From: Pseudomonadota bacterium
Lineage (GTDB): Bacteria; Pseudomonadota; Alphaproteobacteria; Rhizobiales; Beijerinckiaceae
Assembly: GCA_023393655.1 (NCBI GenBank)
Contig: JAEWKP010000476.1
Coordinates: forward strand, 1 to 11,805
Length of the DNA: 11,805 bases
Direction: 5' to 3'
The translations under genes were made by a program, and so were the position numbers. The notes beneath the pieces were generated by a model, which saw only the letters and a program-made list of their open reading frames with translations, ran no database searches and was not told where the DNA came from. Shown here in pieces: positions 1 through 6,339 of the stretch (position 1 is its first letter; every line of letters begins with the position of its first letter).

Positions 1-687
1 CTTGATGTCCTGTCCCCCGACCCGGCAGGTTCGGGGCGAGATCACGCCGATATCGCGTTGGTCGGTCAGCGGCGAACGGTCAAACTGGACGATCTGGAGA
101 TGGTCGGCGAGCGCGGCGGCATCAAGCGGCCGCTCATCTATCCGCCCCAGCGGGTGATGCGGCGCCGTGACCGCGATCATCTCGATCGACGTCAACGCCT
201 CGATCGCGATGCGCGCATCGCGAAAGCTCTCGCCGACGATGACCGAGACCTGGCTGCGTTGCTCCAGCAGCGCCGTGATCGGCCCGCCCAGCGCCTCGGC
301 CGAAAGGCGGATCGCGACGGACGGATAGGCCAGGCTCATCTCCGCCAGCGCGGCGCCGACCAGCAAGGGCGGGAACAGCACGTCGATCGTCAGGGACAAT
401 TCCAGCTCGACGCCTTCGCGCAGCCCTCGCGCCCGCGCCCGCATCGCATCGACGCGCAGCAGTACGTCGCGCACATTGGCGAGCAGGGCCCGGCCTTCCG
501 GCGTCGGCACCGGCCGATGGCCGGAGCGGTCGAACAGCCTGACGCCGAGCTCGTCCTCCAGCTTGGCGATGGCGTGGCTGACCGCCGACTGGACGCGGCC
601 GAGCTCCTTCGCGGCGGCGCGAAAACTGCCGCTGTCGCAGACAGCCCTGAACATGCGCATCTGGTCGAGGGAGAGGTTATCCAGCAT
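1..687 (-). CDS. LysR-family transcriptional regulator (3' end cut by window edge)
   Basis: The minus strand is open from 687 to the window edge and encodes 229 residues that begin MLDNLSLDQMRMFRAV. An N-terminal winged helix-turn-helix is clear: residues about 4-62 carry the LTTR pattern GSFRAAAKELGRVQSAVSHAI, followed by LEDELGVRLFDR and a PTPEGRALL turn. The linker helix and the first part of the periplasmic-binding-like effector domain follow (for example VELELSLTIDVLFPPLL). LTTRs are usually about 300 residues, so roughly the last 70 are missing. An in-frame ATG at 699 would add four residues (MRSI). I prefer 687 because it gives the usual short LTTR N-terminus, but neither start has a strong ribosome binding site. 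The gene is divergent from the MFS transporter at 782, which is its most likely target; the effector is unknown. It is probably unrelated to the cob cluster. Confidence 0.9.
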   Translation of the reverse strand, partial: MLDNLSLDQMRMFRAVCDSGSFRAAAKELGRVQSAVSHAIAKLEDELGVRLFDRSGHRPVPTPEGRALLANVRDVLLRVDAMRARARGLREGVELELSLTIDVLFPPLLVGAALAEMSLAYPSVAIRLSAEALGGPITALLEQRSQVSVIVGESFRDARIAIEALTSIEMIAVTAPHHPLGRIDERPLDAAALADHLQIVQFDRSPLTDQRDIGVISPRTCRVGGQDIK

Positions 688-725
688 GATCGATCTCATA
701 GATCATTTCGATGAGAATTATCTCA
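686..725. promoter_or_regulatory. Probable LysR-type operator: nested inverted repeats in divergent promoter
   Basis: The lysR/MFS intergenic region contains three dyads. TCTCAT (694-699), 11 bp, ATGAGA (711-716) is a perfect repeat whose inner bases give the classic LTTR T-N11-A spacing. TGAGA (712-716), ATTA, TCTCA (721-725) reuses the second arm. ATGATC (686-691), 9 bp, GATCAT (701-706) overlaps the lysR start. The patch is also noticeably more AT-rich than its surroundings. Position and form fit autoregulation of lysR and control of the divergent transporter. This is inferred from the sequence pattern; no -10 or -35 pair was convincing. Confidence 0.55.
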
Positions 726-768
726 CTTCTGTCGATTGATGCGGAGGTGCATCACAAGGTCCGGCAAC

Positions 769-774
769 GAGGTG
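769..774 (+). promoter_or_regulatory. Ribosome binding site deciding the TTG start of the MFS gene
   Basis: GAGGTG lies seven bases upstream of the TTG at 782. In the same frame a TGA at 773-775 closes the reading frame just upstream, and no ATG occurs until residue 20, which is already at the start of the first membrane helix. The TTG is therefore the best start. Confidence 0.6.
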
Positions 775-781
775 ATGTGTC

Positions 782-1981
782 TTGCGCAAGATCGATGAAA
801 CGGCCGGGCGCGCGACAGCCGGCCGAACCGACTGGTGGATGGTCGTGCTGGTCGTTGCGGCCGGCATCGCCGCATCGCTCCAGATCGGCAAGGCCGCGAT
901 CGCGATCCCGCTGCTGCAGGTCGAGACAGGGCGTGATCTCGCCGTCCTCGGCTGGGTCAGCTCGATCTTTGCCGTGCTCGGCCTTTTTGGTGGCGTGCCG
1001 GTCGGCGCGCTGGCGACGCGCTTCGGCGATCGCCGGATCCTGCTGTTCGGGCTCGTCATGCTCGCCATCGGCAGTGCGTTGGGGGCGGCGACTTCCGGTC
1101 TCGGTTTTCTTCTCGCCTGTCGTGTCGTCGAAGGCTCGGGCTTCCTGATGGTCAGCGTCTCCGGGCCGGCCCTGCTGCGCCGCTGCGTCGGTGAGCGCGA
1201 CCGCGAGATCGCGATGGCGCTGTGGAGCTGCTTCATGCCGGCGGGCATGGCGCTGGCGATGTTGCTTGGGCCGCTCTTCGGCGGCTGGCGCGCGATCTGG
1301 CTGGCGGGAGCGGGCTTCGCGCTCGTGGCCGGCATGGCCGTCGCACTGAGGGTGCCACCGGCAAAGGCGGGTGAGGCGGTGTCATGGCGGCAGCTCGCGG
1401 CCGATGCCGGCCGCATGTTCCGGACGCGGGCGCCGCTGCTCCTGGCTTTATGCTTCGCACTCTACGCGATGATGTTCTTTGCCGTGCTCAGCTTCCTGCC
1501 CGTCCTGCTGATCGAGCGGATGCACAGTTCGCTCACGGTCGCGGGGCTGCTCAGCGGCCTCGCCACCGCCGGCAATATCGTCGGCAACCTGCTTGCCGGC
1601 GTGCTGCTGGCTCGTGGCGTATCGCGGCTCGGCGTTCTTGCCGGCGCGAGCTTCGCGATGGGGCTGGCCGCCGTCTTCGTCTTCCTCCCGCTCTTGCCGC
1701 CGACGGGCGCTTTCCTGTGCAGCATTCTGTTTGCGACGGCTGGGGGCTTCGTCCCGGCGACCCTGCTCTCGACCGCGGCTGTGCTGGCGCCGCGCCCCAA
1801 CCTGGTACCGGCCAGCATCGGGCTCCTGATGCAGGGCAGCAATCTCGGTCAGGTCCTCGGGCCGGCCGTGGTCGGGTTGGTGATTTCCGGCATCGGCTGG
1901 ACGGGGGCGGCCGGGTTGGTCGCGATCCTCGCCCTCCTGGCGGCGCTGACCTCCTTCGGCTTGCGCCGCGACCTGATTTGA
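782..1981 (+). CDS. Major facilitator superfamily transporter, 12-TM type, likely exporter
   Basis: The 399-residue protein has about twelve hydrophobic segments, beginning near residue 19 (WMVVLVVAAGIAAS), with a basic loop around 190-217 separating the two six-helix halves. An MFS motif A lies in the loop between TM2 and TM3 (GALATRFGDRR, residues 75-85). The usual acidic residue of GxLADRxGRR is Thr79 here. The fifth helix carries a motif-C-like GPLFGG (163-168), which in this superfamily is associated with proton antiporters that export small molecules. The start is TTG at 782, preceded by GAGGTG. It is divergent from a LysR regulator and separated from it by a palindromic operator region, so LysR-controlled efflux is likely. 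The substrate cannot be told from sequence. It converges on bluB with a 24-bp gap that shows no clear terminator hairpin, and I see no evidence for a role in cobalamin or cobalt transport. Confidence 0.9.
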   Translation: MRKIDETAGRATAGRTDWWMVVLVVAAGIAASLQIGKAAIAIPLLQVETGRDLAVLGWVSSIFAVLGLFGGVPVGALATRFGDRRILLFGLVMLAIGSALGAATSGLGFLLACRVVEGSGFLMVSVSGPALLRRCVGERDREIAMALWSCFMPAGMALAMLLGPLFGGWRAIWLAGAGFALVAGMAVALRVPPAKAGEAVSWRQLAADAGRMFRTRAPLLLALCFALYAMMFFAVLSFLPVLLIERMHSSLTVAGLLSGLATAGNIVGNLLAGVLLARGVSRLGVLAGASFAMGLAAVFVFLPLLPPTGAFLCSILFATAGGFVPATLLSTAAVLAPRPNLVPASIGLLMQGSNLGQVLGPAVVGLVISGIGWTGAAGLVAILALLAALTSFGLRRDLI

Positions 1982-2005
1982 ACGGTCGACGCCACGCTCC
2001 CGGGC

Positions 2006-2617
2006 TCAGCCGCGTTCCCAGCCGGACCTGACCAGTTCGGGCTCGTCGCATTCCTCCTCTGGCCAGCCGACGCAGAGATAGGCGACGAGCTTCCATTCCG
2101 GCGCGGCATCGAGCGCCTTGCCGATCTCGCCGGGGTCGAGGATCGAGACCCAGCCGACGCCGAGCCCGTGGATACGTGCCGACAGCCAGAACTGCGTGAT
2201 CGCCGCGACCACCGAATAATCCAGCATCTCCGGCATGGTGGCCCGGCCGAGGCCATGGCCGCGCTCGGTAGCGTGGTCGCAGAACACGGCGAACTGGACG
2301 GGCGCTTCCCGCAGCCCTTCCAGCTTCAGGCGGGCATAGAGCGCCGCCCGCTCGCCTTCATAGGAGGCGAGCGCGTTCGCATTGCAGCGGCTGAAGCTCT
2401 CCTGCACGGCCGCGCGCTGCGCTGGCGCCGCGACGGAAAGCCAGCGCCAGGGCTGCGCATGTCCGACGGAAGGGGAAAGCCGTGTCTGGGCAAGCAGGGT
2501 GTCGATCAGTTCGGCCGGAACCGGATCGCGCGTGAACCGCCGGACATCGCGCCGCCAGCGCAGCAGGTCCTCGAACTGCCGGGCAAAGGCTGCATCGAAG
2601 ACCGGTGCCTGGCTCAC
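2006..2617 (-). CDS. bluB: 5,6-dimethylbenzimidazole synthase BluB
   Basis: BluB is a flavin-destructase of the nitroreductase fold. It consumes reduced FMN and O2 to make 5,6-dimethylbenzimidazole, the lower ligand of B12. The 203-residue product shows the family signature RWRRDVRRF near the N-terminus, LSPSVGHAQPWRW (47-59) and GLGVGWVSILDP (151-162). Asp24 and Ser158 align by motif with the residues reported as essential in Sinorhizobium meliloti BluB (Asp32 and Ser167). The start is GTG at 2617, overlapping the cobB stop by four bases (GTGA), so translation is probably coupled to cobB. It is the last gene of the minus-strand cob operon and faces the MFS gene tail-to-tail. Its presence implies the cell makes cobalamin with DMB as lower base under aerobic conditions. 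Confidence 0.95.
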   Translation of the reverse strand: MSQAPVFDAAFARQFEDLLRWRRDVRRFTRDPVPAELIDTLLAQTRLSPSVGHAQPWRWLSVAAPAQRAAVQESFSRCNANALASYEGERAALYARLKLEGLREAPVQFAVFCDHATERGHGLGRATMPEMLDYSVVAAITQFWLSARIHGLGVGWVSILDPGEIGKALDAAPEWKLVAYLCVGWPEEECDEPELVRSGWERG

Positions 2618-3942
2618 GCCGGGCCTGCCGTCGCGATGGCATGAAAGAACGAGCCCGTCACCAGCCCGCGCCGGCTTCCGGCCGGGGCCGGTGCCGAGCC
2701 ATGCGGATCGGTCACCACGGCGAAAGGCAGGTCCTCGCCTTGTGCGGCGATGCTCGCATAATGGAATTCATGGCCGGTCAGCGTAGCGCCCGCCGGTCCG
2801 AGCGGGCCGTCCGCTTCCAGGATCGCCCGGCGATAGCCGAGATTCATCTTTCGTTTGGCGAAGGAGGTCTCGACCGAGAGCAGGCCGGCCATCTCGTGGG
2901 TGGCCCCATCGGCATCGATCAGGCTGCGGCCGAGCACCATGTACCCCCCGCATTCGCCATGCACCGGCCGGGTTGCGGCGAAGGCACGCAGACCGCCGAG
3001 GAAGCGGCTTGCCGCTGCGATCGTGCCGGCATGCAGCTCGGGATAGCCGCCCGGCAGCCAGCAGGCATCGCAGGTTTCCGGCGGTGCTTCGTCTTTGAGG
3101 GGCGAAAACGGCACGAGGTCCGCGCCGGCCGCGCGCCAGCCTGCCTCGACATGCGGATAGACGAAGGAGAAGGCAGCATCGCGCGCGATGGCGATCCGTC
3201 GTCCCGGCGGGGGCAGGGGCGGAATGCCGTCACCGGCCGTACTCGGAAGCGACGTGGCGCCGGCAGCAGCGATCACCGCGTCGAGATCGACCGCCTTCGA
3301 GACAGCTTCCGCAAGCGCATCGAGCCGTGCATGCAGATCAGCGGTCTCGCCGGCCTGGACCAGTCCGAGATGGCGCTCCGGCAGAATCAGGCTCGCCTCG
3401 CGCGGCAGGGCCCCCAGCACCGGCAGCCCGATCCGCTCCATACCCTGCCGTACCAGTCGCTCATGCCGGGCGCTTGCGACCTTGTTGAGGATGACGCCGG
3501 CGACGCGGATGCGCGGATCGTAGAGCTTGCAGCCGAGCGCGACCGCCGCCACCGATTGCGCCGCGCCGGAGACATCGATGACGAGCACGACCGGCCAGCC
3601 GGTCAGTGCGGCGGTATCGGCGCTGGCGCCGGTATGTCCGACCTCGCCGGGCACCGCGTCGAACAGCCCCATCGAGCCCTCGGCGATGACGATATCGGCG
3701 GCCTCGGCCGCTTCGTGCGCGATCCGCCCGAGCAGCCCATTCGACATCGCGTAGCTGTCGAGATTGGCGCTGGGCGCACCGGTCGCGGCGGCATGGAAGG
3801 CGGGGTCGATGTAGTCCGGCCCGCATTTCAGCCCGCGAACCGTGAAGCCCCGGCGGACCAGCGCGCGCTGCAATCCCAGCGTGATCGTGGTCTTGCCGGA
3901 ACCGGAGCGCGGCGCGGCGATGAGCAGCCCGCGCGCGCTCAT
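2614..3942 (-). CDS. cobB: Hydrogenobyrinic acid a,c-diamide synthase CobB (glutamine-hydrolysing)
   Basis: CobB uses ATP and glutamine to amidate the a and c acetate side chains of hydrogenobyrinate before cobalt insertion. The 442-residue length matches the family. The N-terminal dethiobiotin-synthase-like domain opens with a P-loop (APRSGSGKTT, residues 10-19) and LKCGPDYIDPAFH. The C-terminal class I glutamine amidotransferase domain has LPGGYPEL and the nucleophile elbow HGECGGYM with Cys331; HEFHY and GSFFHAIA near the end supply histidines typical of CobB/CobQ. The ATG at 3942 overlaps the cobM stop by four bases (ATGA), and its own TGA overlaps the bluB start. CbiA is the anaerobic-pathway counterpart, but the neighbourhood (cobG, cobN, cobK) marks this as the aerobic enzyme. 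Confidence 0.95.
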   Translation of the reverse strand: MSARGLLIAAPRSGSGKTTITLGLQRALVRRGFTVRGLKCGPDYIDPAFHAAATGAPSANLDSYAMSNGLLGRIAHEAAEAADIVIAEGSMGLFDAVPGEVGHTGASADTAALTGWPVVLVIDVSGAAQSVAAVALGCKLYDPRIRVAGVILNKVASARHERLVRQGMERIGLPVLGALPREASLILPERHLGLVQAGETADLHARLDALAEAVSKAVDLDAVIAAAGATSLPSTAGDGIPPLPPPGRRIAIARDAAFSFVYPHVEAGWRAAGADLVPFSPLKDEAPPETCDACWLPGGYPELHAGTIAAASRFLGGLRAFAATRPVHGECGGYMVLGRSLIDADGATHEMAGLLSVETSFAKRKMNLGYRRAILEADGPLGPAGATLTGHEFHYASIAAQGEDLPFAVVTDPHGSAPAPAGSRRGLVTGSFFHAIATAGPA

Positions 3943-4703
3943 TGTCCGCCCCGCGGCCGGAAGCGGCGGTCATAGTCAATCGAATAGAGTGCGCTCTCGC
4001 CGAAATCATCGGCTGCCAGGGCAGGGCCGACGAGGATCAGCGCGGTGCGCTCGAGCGCGCTCTGCCGAACCTTGGTGGCGATGTCGGCGAGCCTGCCTTG
4101 CAGCACGGTCTCATCCGGCCATGTCGCGCGGAATACCACCGCGACCGGACAGGTCGCGCCGTAGAACGGCGTCAACTCCGTCACGACCTGTTCGATGACA
4201 TGGATCGAGAGATGGATCGCCAGCGTCGCGCCGGAAGCGGCGAAGGTCGGGAGCTTCTCTTTCTCCGGCATGGCCGAGGCGCGCCCGGAGGTGCGCGTCA
4301 GCACCAGCGATTGTGCCACGCCCGGCAAGGTCAGCTCGCGCTTCAGAACGGCGGCGGCGGCGGCGAAGGCCGGCACCCCCGGCGTCACCGTATAGGGAAT
4401 GCCAGATCGGTCGAGCCGGCGCATCTGCTCCCCGCAGGCGCTCCAGATCGAGAGATCGCCGGAATGCAGCCGCGCCACGTCCTGCCCGGCGCGATGTGCG
4501 GCCTCCATCTCGGCGATGATCGCGTCGAGATCGAGCGGGGCGGTGTCGACGATGCGCGCGCCCGGCGGGCACCAGTCGAGCATCGCCTTGGGGATCAGCG
4601 AGCCCGCATAGAGGCAGATCGGCGAAGCCGCGATCAGGTCGCGTCCGCGCAGCGTGATGAGATCGGGCGCGCCGGGGCCGGCGCCGATGAAATGGATGGT
4701 CAT
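3939..4703 (-). CDS. cobM: Precorrin-4 C(11)-methyltransferase CobM
   Basis: CobM transfers a methyl from S-adenosylmethionine to C11 of precorrin-4, giving precorrin-5. The 254-residue protein is a typical class III tetrapyrrole methyltransferase. It has the N-terminal GAGPGAPDLITLRG (residues 7-20), LYAGSLIP (31-38), the loop LHSGDLSIWSA (79-89) and TPGVPAF (107-113), which line the SAM and substrate cleft. LYAGSLIP together with HSGDLSIW distinguishes the CobM/CbiF branch from the CobI, CobJ and CobA branches. The ATG at 4703 overlaps the cobE stop by four bases, and the stop overlaps the cobB start in the same way. No strong Shine-Dalgarno sequence precedes it, which suits coupled translation. 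Confidence 0.95.
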   Translation of the reverse strand: MTIHFIGAGPGAPDLITLRGRDLIAASPICLYAGSLIPKAMLDWCPPGARIVDTAPLDLDAIIAEMEAAHRAGQDVARLHSGDLSIWSACGEQMRRLDRSGIPYTVTPGVPAFAAAAAVLKRELTLPGVAQSLVLTRTSGRASAMPEKEKLPTFAASGATLAIHLSIHVIEQVVTELTPFYGATCPVAVVFRATWPDETVLQGRLADIATKVRQSALERTALILVGPALAADDFGESALYSIDYDRRFRPRGGQ

Positions 4704-5092
4704 GCGAGGCTTCTGGCGAGCGCGCAGGTGACGCGCGCGGTTGCGATGCGCGGCTGCACCAGCTCTCCGCCCGGACCCGCCGCCGCCAGCGCCGCGGCTT
4801 CCGCCACCGAGCCGACGCCATAAAGCGAGGCGATCCGGGTCGAGCGCGTCGCGCAGGCGGCCTCGAAACCCTTCAACGCTTCGTCGGGAATGGCGATGAG
4901 CTCGGCCGCGCGTTCATTGGCGGCAGCGACCATGCCAGCCTCCGCGACGCGGCTCGCGAGCGTGGCGAAGCGCAGCGTCTGCGCACCCGTCAGCCCGGCG
5001 CTCGTCAGCGCCTGGTCGAGACAGGCGAGGATATCGGCGGCCTCGGTGCCGGGCCGGATGCCGATGCCCGCGACGAGGCGACCGGTGCTCAA
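4700..5092 (-). CDS. cobE: CobE, small CbiG C-terminal-like cobalamin biosynthesis protein
   Basis: The 130-residue product carries the CobE/CbiG C-terminal-domain pattern. It has GIGIRPG (9-15) near the start, a central FATLASRVAEAGM (42-54), and YGVGSVAEAAALAAAG (91-106) followed by RIATARVTCALA at the end. In the anaerobic pathway this domain is fused into CbiG; in aerobic organisms it stands alone and its exact role is not settled. The frame stays open far upstream, inside cobL, but family similarity begins only at the TTG at 5092. That TTG overlaps the cobL stop (TTGA), the same kind of junction seen elsewhere in this operon. No good Shine-Dalgarno sequence is present (GAGAAG lies only two bases away), so translation probably depends on ribosomes finishing cobL. 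Confidence 0.85.
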   Translation of the reverse strand: MSTGRLVAGIGIRPGTEAADILACLDQALTSAGLTGAQTLRFATLASRVAEAGMVAAANERAAELIAIPDEALKGFEAACATRSTRIASLYGVGSVAEAAALAAAGPGGELVQPRIATARVTCALARSLA

Positions 5093-6339
5093 GGCTTCTC
5101 GACCCGCCACTGCGTCACCGGCATGGCCGGGCGCCAGCCATGCTTGCCGCCAACAGGCGCGAGCCGGTCGATCGAGATGCGGCGCAAGGAGCCGCCATGC
5201 TCGGCATGAAGCGCGGCGAGCCTGGCCTCGCCCTCGATCGTCACGACATTGGCGACGAGCCGCCCGCCCGGCTTCAATGCCGCCCAGGCGGCGTCGAAAA
5301 GGCCTTCCTCGGTCAAACCGCCGCCGATGAAGACGGCATCCGGCGCCTCGCGCCCGACGAAGCCGGCCGGCGCCTCGCCGGTCACCTCGACCGAGAGCCC
5401 GCCGAGTTCGAGCTTGTTGCGCCTGATCCGCTCGGCCCGCTCCGACTTCGCCTCGAAGGCGATGGCGCGGTTGCGCAGATGGCGCTGGCACCATTCGACG
5501 GCGACCGAGCCCGAGCCGGCTCCGACATCCCAGAGCAATTCGCCGCCGCGCGGGGCCAGTGCCGAGATCGTGATCGCACGGATTTCCGACTTGGTGATCT
5601 GCCCGTCATGGGCGAACCACTCCTCGTCGAGCCCCGGCGCCAGCGGCAGGATGCGGGAATCGCGGGTCGCCGCGACCTCGACCGCGATCAGGTTGAGCGG
5701 CACGATATCGTCGAGGGCGAAGGCATCGGCGCGGCATTCGCGAATGCGCTCCTGCGGCCCGCCGAGCGATTCCATCACGGTGATGCGGCTCGCGCCCATG
5801 CCGCGTGCGGTCATCAGCTCGGCGACGGCGCGCGGCGTCGTCTCGTCCCAGGAGAGGGCGAGGATGCGCGCTTCCGGCTGGAGATGCGGCACGATCCGGT
5901 AGAGCGTGCGGCCATGCAGCGAGACCAGCGCGCATTCTTCCTGCGGCCAGCGCATCCGCGTGCAGGCCATCGAGAAGGAGGATAGCTGCGGGATGATCCG
6001 CATCTCCACGGCCGGGATCGCCCGGCTGATGCTGTTGCCGATGCCGTAGTGGAACGGATCGCTGGTCGCGAGCACGCAGACCTTGCGGCCGCGCTCCTTG
6101 AGGATTTGCGGCAGCGCATTGCGGAAGGGCTGCGGCCACGGGCGCAGCTCGCCGGGCACGGAGCCGACCAGCGCGATATGCCGCTCGCCGCCGAAGACAA
6201 TCTCGGCCTCGCTCAGTGCGGCAAGGGCCTCGCGGCAGAGGCCTGAGGCGCCGTCCTCGCCCAGACCGATCAGCGCGAGCCAGGGCGCGGGCGTCTCATC
6301 GCTCGACAGAGACTCCGATTCACGCAAAACTGTCGTCAT
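5089..6339 (-). CDS. cobL: Precorrin-6Y C(5,15)-methyltransferase (decarboxylating) CobL
   Basis: CobL methylates C5 and C15 of precorrin-6B (6Y) and decarboxylates the acetate on ring C, giving precorrin-8. The 416-residue protein is a two-domain fusion. The N-terminal CbiE-like class III methyltransferase starts at LIGLGEDG (23-30) and includes ATSDPFHYGIG and PQLSSFSMA. The C-terminal CbiT-like domain starts near HDGQITKSEIRA (244-255) and has the SAM motif WDVGAGSGSVAVEW (270-283). I start it at the ATG at 6339 because GAGGA lies five bases upstream (6345-6349). An in-frame ATG at 6351 would add MRTV and would place that GAGGA inside the gene. The start overlaps the divergent cobK start at a CATG palindrome. 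About 20 residues precede the conserved core, more than the fold needs, and they lie over the likely cobK promoter. Confidence 0.93.
   Translation of the reverse strand: MTTVLRESESLSSDETPAPWLALIGLGEDGASGLCREALAALSEAEIVFGGERHIALVGSVPGELRPWPQPFRNALPQILKERGRKVCVLATSDPFHYGIGNSISRAIPAVEMRIIPQLSSFSMACTRMRWPQEECALVSLHGRTLYRIVPHLQPEARILALSWDETTPRAVAELMTARGMGASRITVMESLGGPQERIRECRADAFALDDIVPLNLIAVEVAATRDSRILPLAPGLDEEWFAHDGQITKSEIRAITISALAPRGGELLWDVGAGSGSVAVEWCQRHLRNRAIAFEAKSERAERIRRNKLELGGLSVEVTGEAPAGFVGREAPDAVFIGGGLTEEGLFDAAWAALKPGGRLVANVVTIEGEARLAALHAEHGGSLRRISIDRLAPVGGKHGWRPAMPVTQWRVEKP
6303..6331 (+). promoter_or_regulatory. Candidate sigma-70-like promoter for a leaderless cobK transcript
   Basis: TCGACA at 6303-6308 matches five of six bases of the TTGACA -35 consensus. 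After a 17-bp spacer, AAAACT at 6326-6331 matches three of six -10 bases. The A of the cobK ATG (6338) is seven bases beyond the end of AAAACT, the usual start-site distance, and no Shine-Dalgarno sequence precedes cobK. The arrangement would fit a leaderless mRNA. The -10 match is weak, so this remains a hypothesis. Confidence 0.3.

Noticed and set aside
58..714. Plus-strand open frame of 218 codons at the left edge
   Set aside because: It mirrors the LysR gene, whose helix-turn-helix is clear on the minus strand.
1982..2005. Bidirectional terminator between the MFS gene and bluB
   Set aside because: The 24-bp gap and its flanks contain only a CCCGGG palindrome and short weak stems, with no T-run on either strand.
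2605..3975. Long plus-strand open frame (456 codons) opposite cobB, and similar long frames at 3942-4823 and 8208-9251
   Set aside because: The translations are rich in Arg, Gly, Asp and Gln with no recognisable domain, and the opposite strand carries unmistakable cob enzymes. Such antisense frames are expected in GC-rich DNA.
5093..5494. Upstream extension of cobE to a 264-residue protein
   Set aside because: The extra residues are an out-of-frame reading of the CobL C-terminal domain; family similarity begins at the TTG at 5092.
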